DNA of 64,000 nucleotides, taken from the NCBI GenBank assembly GCA_902580895.1, contig CACHMJ010000001.1:124001-188000 (forward strand), written 5' to 3'. This document shows positions 1-7,989 of this stretch, one piece after another. The notes beneath the pieces are model-generated. The model ran no database searches. It saw only the letters and a list, made by a program, of their open reading frames with translations, and was not told where the DNA came from. The DNA comes from an uncultured Pelagibacteraceae bacterium (lineage in GTDB: Bacteria > Pseudomonadota > Alphaproteobacteria > Pelagibacterales > Pelagibacteraceae). Position 1 is the stretch's first letter. Each line of letters starts with the position of its first letter. Made by a program: the position numbers and the translations under genes.

Positions 1-213
<213 letters not shown>

Positions 214-234
214 ATTTGAAAAAAATAAAGTTAT

Positions 235-831
235 ATGGCAACAGCAAATTTTGAGGATTTTTACGAAGTTCCAAATCTAAATTTTGACATTTCAAAGCTA
301 AAAAATGACTTAGATAAAATTTTGAAATTAAAAAAATTTAATACTCCAGGTGTTACACATTTTGGTGCAATTCCATTAAACCAAATTCCAAACGATAAAA
401 GCTCAATTGAAGGGAGTAATATTAGAGGAAAATATTGGACAATTGCAGATGAAACTGGAAAAGAGGTTTCAAGAGATGTTGAAATAGATGAATCTAAATA
501 CACTCAATTAATACCTGAATTTGAAAATACATACTTTGCAGAAGTTTACAAAGTTCTAAGTAAGAGATTTAAATTGGGAAGGGTTAGACTTTTATTAAAA
601 GAGCCTAGATCAACTTTGAGTTGGCACAAAGATCCTGAATGTAGGCTTCATGTGCCTATAATCACAAATAAAGGGTGTTCAATGGTTATAGAGAACGTTG
701 CTAAACATTTACCGGCAGATGGGAAAGTTTGGATTACAAATAACACTAAATATCATAATTTTTTTAATGGAGGTGAACAGGCTAGAATACACCTTGTGGC
801 TTGTGTTCTTGAGAGTCCTTTTAAAAACTGA
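235..831 (+). CDS. Aspartyl/asparaginyl beta-hydroxylase-like Fe(II)/2-oxoglutarate oxygenase
   Basis: A 198-residue protein with the metal-binding facial triad of the cupin-like Asp_Arg_Hydrox family: H131-K-D133, R137/H139 just after it, a distal histidine at H174 in the motif KYHNFFN, and the 2-oxoglutarate-binding arginine at about R184 in QARIHLV. Family members hydroxylate Asp, Asn or Arg side chains or small molecules; the substrate here is not evident. It has no signal peptide, so it is probably cytoplasmic. Its stop codon overlaps the ATG of the next gene by one base, indicating translational coupling. Its position directly behind katG suggests a role near peroxide or iron metabolism, which is inference only. 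Confidence 0.8.
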   Translation: MATANFEDFYEVPNLNFDISKLKNDLDKILKLKKFNTPGVTHFGAIPLNQIPNDKSSIEGSNIRGKYWTIADETGKEVSRDVEIDESKYTQLIPEFENTYFAEVYKVLSKRFKLGRVRLLLKEPRSTLSWHKDPECRLHVPIITNKGCSMVIENVAKHLPADGKVWITNNTKYHNFFNGGEQARIHLVACVLESPFKN

Positions 832-1070
832 TGGAAATTACTAAAGGCATATTTCAAGCATCTCAAAATATTTATCAAAATAATAAAGGCTCTTTACTTA
901 GAACTGTAATTTATACAATTGGACATTTTGCAATAGCGATTACAGTTTTAATGATAGTAGCAGATGTTTCTTTTAAAATTGCACTGACGGATGCAATTGT
1001 TGAACCAATTGCAAATTCAATTTGGTATTTTATTTTAGATAAATGGTGGACAAACAAATCTAAAAAATAA
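831..1070 (+). CDS. DUF2061 family small membrane protein
   Basis: A 79-residue protein with two hydrophobic stretches (about residues 24-45 and 48-68) and the aromatic, basic C-terminus (IWYFILDKWW) seen in DUF2061 proteins. It begins with the last base of the preceding stop codon (TGATG arrangement). The family is a predicted inner-membrane protein of unknown function. The conserved family signature is a small T/A-rich membrane span followed by a K-x-x-W/Y-type tail, which fits. The assignment rests on overall pattern; the function remains open. Confidence 0.65.
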   Translation: MEITKGIFQASQNIYQNNKGSLLRTVIYTIGHFAIAITVLMIVADVSFKIALTDAIVEPIANSIWYFILDKWWTNKSKK

Positions 1071-1102
1071 TTGGATAAAATACCCAAAAAAAAAGCAATT
1101 AG

Positions 1103-1144
1103 TAATCATTCGCAAAAAACTTTCGATAATAATAATCATTCGCA
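1103..1144 (+). promoter_or_regulatory. Tandem Fur-box-like sites upstream of a Cys-rich mini-gene
   Basis: The 12-mer TAATCATTCGCA occurs twice with a 30-bp period (1103-1114 and 1133-1144). Bases 1125-1143 match the classical Fur box GATAATGATAATCATTATC at 16 of 19 positions. The first copy sits in a weaker version of the same symmetry. The sites lie 45-86 bp upstream of the ATG at 1189, a normal distance for a repressor acting on that gene. Which Fur-family protein would bind (Fur, Mur or other) cannot be told from sequence. Confidence 0.5.
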
Positions 1145-1188
1145 TGGATAGTTATTGAAAAAAATTTATTTATGATTAATTTTTCACT

Positions 1189-1368
1189 ATGCAAACAGAA
1201 AATTATAATTGTAAAAAATGTGGACTTACAATTTCTTCAACTTGTTCCAAGTGTGATAAAATTGTTGATGTTGAAGTCCTTGACGATGGTTGTATTGTTC
1301 AGAAAACAAAATGTCTAGATTGTGCAAATACTCCTGTAATCAAGGATGTTTGTGAACAACAAAAGTAG
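1189..1368 (+). CDS. Small cysteine-rich (zinc-ribbon-like) protein, 59 aa
   Basis: An ATG-initiated frame of 60 codons ending at TAG 1366-1368. The protein has eight cysteines: CxxC at C8-C11, C19-C22 and C42-C45, plus C35 and C55. The first two pairs resemble a zinc-ribbon or rubredoxin-type knuckle. There is no signal peptide and the protein is charged, so it is probably a cytoplasmic metal-binding or redox protein. I do not recognise a named family. It is preceded by Fur-box-like repeats and ends 36 bp from the convergent SH3 gene. The dense CxxC pattern over the full length argues it is a real gene rather than chance. Confidence 0.6.
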   Translation: MQTENYNCKKCGLTISSTCSKCDKIVDVEVLDDGCIVQKTKCLDCANTPVIKDVCEQQK

Positions 1369-1404
1369 TTTTACATAAAAAAATATAATTTGAGAAGATT
1401 AAAA

Positions 1405-1845
1405 TTAATTAACACCCCAGGAATTTTCTCTTTTAACCCAACCCTTAAAGTTTCCAGTTTTAATCTTACACCAATTGTTTCTACAATTCTGAATTAACAA
1501 AACTCTACCCTTTTCTATTTTTGCTAAAGGCTTTGAAAAATTCGTTGGTTTACTGAATAAAATTTTATCTGTTTTAGGTATAATGGAATTTACTTTTTTA
1601 AGTTGAGAGACATGTATCCATCCACTATTATTTTTAAGATCAATGATCCTCCTAAAATTTTCCTTCTTATCAATCTGCTTAATAGGTAAATTAATTTTTT
1701 TATAGATATATTTTATAGGATACTCGAACCCTGGACCATATCTTACATTTACTTTATTTTTTTTTAATGAAAGAAAAGTATCACTTGCAAAAACATTTAA
1801 TGGAAAAAAAATCGAGAGCAAAATTAAAAAATATAAATTTTTCAT
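1405..1845 (-). CDS. Periplasmic bacterial SH3-domain protein
   Basis: A 146-residue protein with an N-terminal signal peptide (hydrophobic residues about 4-18, cleavage likely after VFA at about 20). Two bacterial SH3-like units follow: residues about 27-82, with the typical VNVRYGPGFEYP start and GWIHVSQL end, and about 88-146, with GRVLLIQNCRNNWCKIK and GWVKRENSWGV. Such domains typically bind cell-wall peptides or act as envelope adaptors. It is the last gene of the minus-strand series ubiE-ubiB-coaBC-dut-thiF-like, 13 nt after the preceding gene. Exact role unknown. Confidence 0.8.
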   Translation of the reverse strand: MKNLYFLILLSIFFPLNVFASDTFLSLKKNKVNVRYGPGFEYPIKYIYKKINLPIKQIDKKENFRRIIDLKNNSGWIHVSQLKKVNSIIPKTDKILFSKPTNFSKPLAKIEKGRVLLIQNCRNNWCKIKTGNFKGWVKRENSWGVN

Positions 1846-1858
1846 TATTATGTTATAC

Positions 1859-2596
1859 CTATTTTCTATTAAATTTAACTTTTCTAAAATTAAGATTTAA
1901 AAGATCAATAATTAATATTTGATTTTTTAAAGTTTGCCCTATTTTCATAATCATTTTTAAGGCTTCATTTGCTTGAGTTGTTCCTACAATTGATGCAGTT
2001 GTACCAAGAACTCCCTCAAACTCACAATTTAGGTCATTGTCTGAAATTTCATTTTCTTGGTAGAAGCTTTTTAAAGAAGCTGTTTTTTTATTGTTAAAAT
2101 CAAATGTAAATACATGACCATCGAATCTACTGATTGCTCCTGTTACCAATTTTTTTTTTAACTTTACACAGAAATCATTAATTAAAAATTTTGTCTTAAA
2201 ATTATCTGAACCATCAATAATTATTTCATAATCTTTAATTATATTTTTGATATTATTCTTATTAAGTCTTGATTTGTAAGTTTTGATTTTAGTAGATGGA
2301 TTTATTTCCCTCAGTTTTTTTGCCGCTACACTGACTTTTGATTTTTTTATATCTTTAGAAGTAAATAGGCTTTGTCTGTGTATATTAGAAAGATTTATGA
2401 TATCATTATCAACAAGACCAATAGTTCCAATACCAGCTCTTACTAGATTTTCTGCAGCAGGACAACCTAATCCTCCAACACCAACGATTAAAATTTTAGA
2501 GGATAAAATTTTTTTTTGACCTTTCGCACCTATATTTTTTAAAACTAATTGTCTTGAGAATCTTTCAATTTGAGATTTGTTAAGACTTTCTTTCAT
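1859..2596 (-). CDS. ThiF/MoeB-family ubiquitin-like-protein adenylyltransferase
   Basis: A 245-residue E1-like enzyme that adenylates the C-terminus of a ThiS or MoaD type sulfur carrier. Visible motifs are the nucleotide-binding loop GVGGLG (about 39-44), LVDND (about 61-65), the NIHRQ arginine-finger motif (71-75), DGSDNF (128-133) and a C-terminal CEFEGVLG with a cysteine at 191. The two CxxC zinc-binding pairs of classical MoeB/ThiF are not visible, so this is a zinc-less variant. It cannot be assigned to thiamine or molybdopterin synthesis from sequence alone. It overlaps dut by 4 bp (ATGA). Confidence 0.85.
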   Translation of the reverse strand: MKESLNKSQIERFSRQLVLKNIGAKGQKKILSSKILIVGVGGLGCPAAENLVRAGIGTIGLVDNDIINLSNIHRQSLFTSKDIKKSKVSVAAKKLREINPSTKIKTYKSRLNKNNIKNIIKDYEIIIDGSDNFKTKFLINDFCVKLKKKLVTGAISRFDGHVFTFDFNNKKTASLKSFYQENEISDNDLNCEFEGVLGTTASIVGTTQANEALKMIMKIGQTLKNQILIIDLLNLNFRKVKFNRK

Positions 2597-3030
2597 TTAC
2601 CTGTTGAACCAAAACCACCTGTTCCTCTTATTGAATCTGGAAGTTCATTTGTTTCTTCTAGATCCATTTTTATAACTGGGGTTAAAATCATTTGAGCAAT
2701 TCTATCATTGTTATTGATCTTAAAACTTTTGTTACCATGATTAAATAAAATAACTTTTATCTCTCCTCTATAATCACTATCAATTGTACCAGGTGTATTT
2801 AAAACACTAATATTTCTTTTTGCCGCTAATCCTGACCTTGGTCTTATTTGAATTTCATATTCTTTAGGAAATGCAACTGATAATCCAGTTGGTACTAGGC
2901 ATGATTCTCCTGGCTTTAATTCAATTGATTTATCTATATATGCCATTAGATCCATGCCAGATGCACCATCAGTTTTATATGATGGTAATTTTACAGAAGG
3001 TTTTAATTTTTTTACTAAAACTTTAATCAT
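2593..3030 (-). CDS. dut: dUTP diphosphatase
   Basis: A 145-residue trimeric-type dUTPase that hydrolyses dUTP to dUMP and PPi, keeping uracil out of DNA and feeding dTMP synthesis. All five family motifs are present: ASGMDLMAY (about 23-31), PRSGLAAK (64-71), LNTPGTIDSDYRGEI (77-91), DRIAQMIL (109-116) and RGTGGFGSTG (135-144). Full length for the family. The ATG shares one base with the coaBC stop (TAATG) and the 3' end overlaps the thiF-like gene. The neighbourhood coaBC-dut is common in many bacteria. Confidence 0.97.
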   Translation of the reverse strand: MIKVLVKKLKPSVKLPSYKTDGASGMDLMAYIDKSIELKPGESCLVPTGLSVAFPKEYEIQIRPRSGLAAKRNISVLNTPGTIDSDYRGEIKVILFNHGNKSFKINNNDRIAQMILTPVIKMDLEETNELPDSIRGTGGFGSTGK

Positions 3031-4229
3031 TAGTTTAAATGATCAATGATTTTTTCAACTAATTCATCTGAAATTTCTGATTTAGATTTATACTTAAGTC
3101 TTTCTATTTTTTTATTTTTATAAAGAATTGATACTTCATTAAAATCTGATTCAAAACCAATTGATTTATTTGATACATCATTTGCAACTATCCAGTCACA
3201 ATTTTTTTCACTTAGTTTTTTATTAGCATAGTTTTCTAAATCATTCGTTTCAGCTGCAAAGCCTACCACAAGTTTTGGTCTTAAGGAGTTATGATTAGAG
3301 ACATAATCAAGAATATCGACATTTTTTTCCAAATCTAAACTAATTTCATCCTGCTTCTTTATTTTTGTTTTAGAAATTTCTTTCACTTTATAATCACACA
3401 CTGCTGCCGAAAATATTGCAACTTCGGCTGGTAAACTTTTAAGTGTTGATTGAAACATTTCTTCAGCAGTTTCAACTTTGATCAAATTGATATCATTATT
3501 TATTTCTAAGTTTGTTGGTCCTGAAATTAAAGTTGTTTCAAAACCCTTTTTTGATAATGATTTCGCAATTTCATAGCCTTGTTTACCACTTGATTTATTA
3601 GATATATATCTTACTGGATCAATGTATTCTTTCGTTGGTCCTGCGGTCACGATTGCCTTTAATTTATTTTTTTGTTTTAAATTTTTGAAATAAATTTTAA
3701 GCTTATCTATTATCTCTTTTGGTTCCGACATTTTACCTTCACCGTATTCACCACATGCCATATCCCCAATTTCAGGGCCAATTAATTCATAGTTATAGGT
3801 TTTTAGTTTTCTTATATTTTGTTTAGTAGATTGATGTTCCCACATCCTCACATTCATTGCAGGAGCAATAAAAATTTTTTTGTTTGAAGCAAGAGCAACA
3901 GTTGAAGCTAAATCATCTGAACTTCCACTAGCAAGTTTAGATATTGTATTAGCTGTTGCAGGGGCAATTAAAATGAGATCTGCCCATCTTGAAAGACTAA
4001 TATGATCCATTTCTACTTCATTTTCTATACTAAAAAGATCCTGATAAACTTTAGATTGAGATAATGAAGTAATTGAAAGAGGCGTCACAAATTCAGCACC
4101 ACTTTTAGTAAGAATTGTTTTGATAACTACACCATCCTTTTTTAAAAGCCTGATTAATTCAAGACTTTTATATGCAGCTATACCTCCACAAATTATTAAT
4201 AAGATTTTTTTATTATTCAAGTTACTCAT
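3030..4229 (-). CDS. coaBC: Bifunctional phosphopantothenoylcysteine decarboxylase / phosphopantothenate-cysteine ligase
   Basis: A 399-residue fusion enzyme of coenzyme A synthesis. The N-terminal flavoprotein domain CoaC (about 1-180) shows GGIAAYKSLELIRLL, the region DHISLSRWADLILIAPATAN, PAMNVRMW and the catalytic cysteine in MACGEYGEGKM. The C-terminal CoaB domain (about 190-399) starts with VTAGPTKEYIDPVRYISN and contains SSGKQGYEIA. It condenses 4'-phosphopantothenate with cysteine and decarboxylates the product to 4'-phosphopantetheine. It lies 8 nt after ubiB and overlaps dut by one base, so it is part of the ubiE operon. Confidence 0.96.
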   Translation of the reverse strand: MSNLNNKKILLIICGGIAAYKSLELIRLLKKDGVVIKTILTKSGAEFVTPLSITSLSQSKVYQDLFSIENEVEMDHISLSRWADLILIAPATANTISKLASGSSDDLASTVALASNKKIFIAPAMNVRMWEHQSTKQNIRKLKTYNYELIGPEIGDMACGEYGEGKMSEPKEIIDKLKIYFKNLKQKNKLKAIVTAGPTKEYIDPVRYISNKSSGKQGYEIAKSLSKKGFETTLISGPTNLEINNDINLIKVETAEEMFQSTLKSLPAEVAIFSAAVCDYKVKEISKTKIKKQDEISLDLEKNVDILDYVSNHNSLRPKLVVGFAAETNDLENYANKKLSEKNCDWIVANDVSNKSIGFESDFNEVSILYKNKKIERLKYKSKSEISDELVEKIIDHLN

Positions 4230-4237
4230 GGAGTGAA

Positions 4238-5803
4238 TTAAAATACCAATAGACCAAAAATTACAAGGACTAAAAAGCCAATAATAGATTGATTTCTAAA
4301 AGCAGTCATTTCTGATTTTTTTGTATTCAAAGCAGTATAAGAGTTTGAATTTTGTGGAATTTGACCACTAGCTAAATATGTTAGAGCTTGATTAGCTTTA
4401 TCCATTATTTCTGGGAATTCTGGTAATCTTTTAATCACTTCAGATGTACTTTGAATTGTTTCGTTAATTGTGATCATAGGATCTTTTGTTTCTCTTAACC
4501 AATTCTCTAGAACAGGTTTAGACGTAGTCCAAATGTTTGTATTTGGATTTAATTTTCTGGCTACCCCCTCCACAACAACCATTGTTTTTTGAAGCATTAG
4601 AAGCTGAGGTTGTGTTTGCATGTTAAATTTCTCTGTAACATCAAATAATTGTTTTAATAATTTACCACCAGAAATATCTTTTACTGTTTGACCAAAAATT
4701 GGTTCACCAATTGATCTTAGGGCTTGAGCAAGGTCATCAATCGGAACTTCTTTAGGAACCAGTCCAGCAACTAAATGCACTTCTGCTACTTTACGATAAT
4801 CTCTTTGAATAAAACCAAATAATATTTCTGCCAAAAATCTTTTACTCATTTTATCAAGTCTACCCATTATTCCAAAATCAATTGGAACTATATGACCATT
4901 ATTATCTATAAATATATTTCCTTGATGCATATCAGCATGAAAAAATCCATCTCTCACTGCATGTCTTAGAAAATTTTGAATAATGTCATTTGCGATTTTT
5001 TCAGTATTTAAATTTCTTTTTTTTAGCTCCTCAGTTTCCCTAATAGAAACTCCATCGACCCAATCTAATGTCATTACATTTTCACTTGTAAAATTCCAAT
5101 AAATTTCTGGAACTCTAAACCCAACATCATTTTTAGTATTTTCTGCGTATTCATTAGCTGCAGCTGCTTCAAATCTTAAATCCATTTCTAAATTTGTTAT
5201 TTCTTTAAGTAAAAAAACTACTTCGACCAATTTTAATCTTTTTGTCTTTTTAACAAACGATTCCACTAAAAAAGCAAAAAGCATAATTGCATCAATTTCA
5301 TCATTAAAAATTTTTTTAATGTTCGGGCGTAAAATCTTTATCGCAACATCGTTGATAGTACCATTATCGTTGATTTGAGCTTTATGGACTTGAGCTATGG
5401 AGGCTGCTGCAACAGGTTCACTTAAATTGATAATTGAGTTATATGTCTCATTTCCTAAATCATTTTTGACGATTTCTTTAGCTTGTATAAGTGAAAATGG
5501 TGGCAACTTATCCTGAAGACTCTCTAGTTGTTTTGAGAGATCCTCGCCAATTATATCTGGTCGCGTAGCTAAAAATTGTCCAAGTTTAATAAAAGTTGTA
5601 CCCATGGACTCTAAGGAATCTGCCAAGTTCTCGCTTTTACTTTTATCAAAATCTTTTTTTTTAGGTGTAAAAGATATTGATAAAAATTTAAACAGTAATG
5701 TGATAGCTAATGGCGGCTTTTGAAACTTTGAGATTATCTCTAATATATTTGAATGAGCTATTTTTCGTCCAAGTTTAAATAAAGTTATAATTTTTTTTAT
5801 CAT
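4238..5803 (-). CDS. ubiB: Ubiquinone biosynthesis accessory kinase-like ATPase UbiB
   Basis: An ABC1/UbiB protein of about 521 residues. The atypical protein-kinase-like core carries the KxGQ motif (FIKLGQFLATRP), the alanine-rich loop AAASIAQVHKA replacing the usual glycine loop, HADMHQGNIFI and PIDFGIMGRL. The C-terminus is a hydrophobic anchor (SIIGFLVLVIFGLLVF). The family is an ATPase assisting the ubiquinone-synthesis complex at the inner membrane. The frame has an upstream ATG at 5815, but the ATG at 5803 overlaps the ubiE stop by one base (TAATG), the coupling used by neighbouring genes, so I prefer 5803. ubiE-ubiB adjacency supports the call. Confidence 0.93.
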   Translation of the reverse strand: MIKKIITLFKLGRKIAHSNILEIISKFQKPPLAITLLFKFLSISFTPKKKDFDKSKSENLADSLESMGTTFIKLGQFLATRPDIIGEDLSKQLESLQDKLPPFSLIQAKEIVKNDLGNETYNSIINLSEPVAAASIAQVHKAQINDNGTINDVAIKILRPNIKKIFNDEIDAIMLFAFLVESFVKKTKRLKLVEVVFLLKEITNLEMDLRFEAAAANEYAENTKNDVGFRVPEIYWNFTSENVMTLDWVDGVSIRETEELKKRNLNTEKIANDIIQNFLRHAVRDGFFHADMHQGNIFIDNNGHIVPIDFGIMGRLDKMSKRFLAEILFGFIQRDYRKVAEVHLVAGLVPKEVPIDDLAQALRSIGEPIFGQTVKDISGGKLLKQLFDVTEKFNMQTQPQLLMLQKTMVVVEGVARKLNPNTNIWTTSKPVLENWLRETKDPMITINETIQSTSEVIKRLPEFPEIMDKANQALTYLASGQIPQNSNSYTALNTKKSEMTAFRNQSIIGFLVLVIFGLLVF

Positions 5804-6507
5804 TAAACTTTCCAACCACTATGTATAGATACTATTCCATTAGAGAAGTTCCTGTAATTGCATTTTTGAAATTTTTTGACTTTCATATATTGTAAAAGCT
5901 CTTCTTGATTGACAAAATTATCAATACTTTCAATAAGATAATCATAAGGCTCTCTTTGTCCAACAACGTATTTACCAACTAAAGGAATTAATTTTGAATA
6001 ATTTTTATATATAAGTTCTAAGTTTTTATTTTGTATTTTGGAAAATTCTAAACAAAAAAATCGTCCACCTTTTTTTAAAACTCTATATGCCTCTGATAAA
6101 GATTTATCTAAATTTTTTGTATTTCTTAAGCCAAAACTAATCGTATAAAAATCAAATGAATTACTTTTGAGAGGGAGTTTTTCTGCACTGGAAATTATCC
6201 ATTTTATATTTTTATAATTTTTTAGCTTTTCTTTTCCTTTGGATACCATTCCTCTATTTGGGTCGATGCAAGTAATATGATTATTGATATTAGTGTTATC
6301 TAGATAAAGTTTTCCTATATCTCCAGTACCGCAAGCAACATCAACCAAGCTTTTATTTTTTGATGGTCCCATCATATTGATTAAGTTTTTTTTCCACAGT
6401 CTATGTATTCCAAAAGACATAAAATCATTCATTAAATCATATCTATCAAAAACTTGATTAAATACACCCTGAACTAACCCTTTTTTATTTTGAAGATGTT
6501 GTTGCAT
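5803..6507 (-). CDS. ubiE: Class I methyltransferase UbiE (ubiquinone/menaquinone C-methyltransferase)
   Basis: A 234-residue SAM-dependent methyltransferase acting on the demethylated quinone ring. It shows the UbiE N-terminal signature (VFDRYDLMNDFMSFGIHRLWK), SAM motif I DVACGTGDIG at about 58-67, and the family signature SFGLRNTKNLDKSLSEAYRVLKKGGRF. The length is close to the family norm. It is the first gene of the minus-strand operon and is divergent from mutM with 33 bp between the start codons. Together with ubiB and coq7 it shows aerobic ubiquinone synthesis. Confidence 0.96.
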   Translation of the reverse strand: MQQHLQNKKGLVQGVFNQVFDRYDLMNDFMSFGIHRLWKKNLINMMGPSKNKSLVDVACGTGDIGKLYLDNTNINNHITCIDPNRGMVSKGKEKLKNYKNIKWIISSAEKLPLKSNSFDFYTISFGLRNTKNLDKSLSEAYRVLKKGGRFFCLEFSKIQNKNLELIYKNYSKLIPLVGKYVVGQREPYDYLIESIDNFVNQEELLQYMKVKKFQKCNYRNFSNGIVSIHSGWKV

Positions 6508-6529
6508 TTTTAATTAATTATTCATTTAA

Positions 6530-6540
6530 TATAATAGTAA
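6530..6540 (+). promoter_or_regulatory. -10 hexamer TATAAT abutting the mutM start (predicted leaderless)
   Basis: A perfect TATAAT at 6530-6535 is separated from the mutM ATG at 6541 by only 5 bp. A transcript starting 6-7 nt after the hexamer would begin at the A of the start codon. No good -35 is seen at 17 bp spacing. Prediction from sequence only. Confidence 0.45.
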
Positions 6541-7404
6541 ATGCCAGAATTACCAGAAGTAGAAATAGTCCGACAATCTTTATTAAAAAATATAAAAGGT
6601 AAAAAAATCAATAAAGTTTTGGTTAGAAACAGAAACTTAAGATTTAAATTGGAAACCTCCTTTGAAAAAAAGCTAAAAAATAAATTTATTTCAAATATCA
6701 AAAGATTTTCAAAATATTTGATTATTGAGCTGGAGAATAAAAGTTTTTGTATAGTCCATTTAGGAATGTCAGGAACAATTCACATTATTAAAAATAAAAA
6801 AAATAATCTTCCCACTAACACTAGTTTTTATAATTCACCAAATTTGCCTGAAAATCACAATCATGTTGAATTTTTCTTTAAGAATATCAAGTTAGTTTAT
6901 AATGACCCTAGAAGATTTGGCTATTTCAAATTTTTCAGTGATTTTAATAGTCTAAAAAAAAAGTTTAAAAGTTATGGTCCAGAACCCTTTAATAAAAAAT
7001 TTAATTTAGAGTATTTGATTAATTATTTTAAAAACAAAGATAAGAATATAAAAAATTTTTTATTAGATCAAAATTTTGTGTCTGGAATCGGAAATATTTA
7101 TGCGAGTGAAATTTTATATTTATCAAAAATTAATCCCTCAATTCCAGCTAAATATTTAAAAAAAAATCAATGCAAAAATATAGTTATTAATTCAAGAAAA
7201 ATTTTACGAAATGCTATAAAAAAAGGTGGATCAACCATAAGGGACTTTAAAAATACAAAAGGCGATCAAGGTAATTTTCAAAAAGAATTTAAAGTTTATG
7301 GTAGAGATAAACAAAAATGTAAAAGATTTAATTGTTTGGGGACAATTAATAAAATAACTCAATCAAATAGGTCAACATTTTTGTGTGAAATATGTCAAAA
7401 ATAA
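6541..7404 (+). CDS. mutM: Formamidopyrimidine-DNA glycosylase (8-oxoguanine repair)
   Basis: A 287-residue Fpg enzyme that excises oxidised purines and nicks the abasic site. The N-terminus MPELPEVE holds the catalytic Pro2 and Glu3. LGMSGTIHI and NDPRRFGYFKF lie in the N-domain, and the helix-two-turn-helix region reads LLDQNFVSGIGNIYASEIL with its conserved lysine replaced or shifted in this lineage. The C-terminal zinc finger has the cysteines of CKRFNCLGT and CEICQK. It is first in the mutM-rpsT-dnaA series common in alphaproteobacteria. Confidence 0.95.
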   Translation: MPELPEVEIVRQSLLKNIKGKKINKVLVRNRNLRFKLETSFEKKLKNKFISNIKRFSKYLIIELENKSFCIVHLGMSGTIHIIKNKKNNLPTNTSFYNSPNLPENHNHVEFFFKNIKLVYNDPRRFGYFKFFSDFNSLKKKFKSYGPEPFNKKFNLEYLINYFKNKDKNIKNFLLDQNFVSGIGNIYASEILYLSKINPSIPAKYLKKNQCKNIVINSRKILRNAIKKGGSTIRDFKNTKGDQGNFQKEFKVYGRDKQKCKRFNCLGTINKITQSNRSTFLCEICQK

Positions 7405-7455
7405 TAAATATATTATTGACCAGGCCTATTTAAGCAGTTATACCCCTGCAAAATT

Positions 7456-7716
7456 ATGGCTAATACAAAATCAGCAATTAAAAGAATTAGACGAATATCT
7501 AAACAGACTGCAGTCAATAAAGCGAGAAAGAGTAGATACAAAATTGCATTAAAAAAAATGAACGTTCTGATTGAAAATAAAAAAAAATCAGAAGCTTTAA
7601 AGTTCTTACCCAAGTTGAATTCCGAGTTAATGAAGATTGCTAAAACTGGAATTATAAAAAAACAAAATGCATCTAGGAATGTATCAAGAATTACAAAAAA
7701 AATAAGTTCCTTATAA
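7456..7716 (+). CDS. rpsT: 30S ribosomal protein bS20
   Basis: An 86-residue, strongly basic, all-helical ribosomal protein with the family N-terminus MANTKSAIKRIRRISKQTAVN and the C-terminal KTGIIKKQNASRNVSRITKKI. It binds 16S rRNA in 30S assembly. It lies 51 bp after mutM, with dnaA 273 bp downstream. The upstream gap could hold its own promoter, but no convincing hexamers were found. Confidence 0.97.
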   Translation: MANTKSAIKRIRRISKQTAVNKARKSRYKIALKKMNVLIENKKKSEALKFLPKLNSELMKIAKTGIIKKQNASRNVSRITKKISSL

Positions 7717-7989
7717 TTTTCTATACCTGAAGTTGATTCAACTTAAAGAATACGCTTCATATATGATGCGTTAATCTTAAATTACAATATTTAGAATTAG
7801 TAAAAAAATATTATATTTAATTCAATCATAAATTTTATTTATTTTTTTAATACATAAAAAAAAAATTTGTCAAAGAAATTTTTAAAAAAAATTTTTTACA
7901 CAATCCCAGATTTTATTTATTTTCAGTTTAGTAAAATAATTTGTTGCAATCCACATCATTATTGATGTAACTGGAGTCTCTCCAAAAAA
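7717..7989. other. Non-coding dnaA upstream region with inverted repeats and DnaA-box-like 9-mers
   Basis: This 273-bp gap is very AT-rich. It holds a perfect 6-3-6 hairpin (AAGTTG/CAACTT, 7730-7744), a 20-bp near-palindrome (7752-7771, 9 of 10 pairs), the DnaA-box-like 9-mers TTTTACACA (7894-7902) and CAATCCACA (7947-7955), and a 6-4-6 inverted repeat ACATCA/TGATGT (7953-7968) just before dnaA. The first hairpins lack a U-tract, so they are weak as rpsT terminators. The region could serve dnaA control or replication initiation; neither is shown. Confidence 0.4.
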
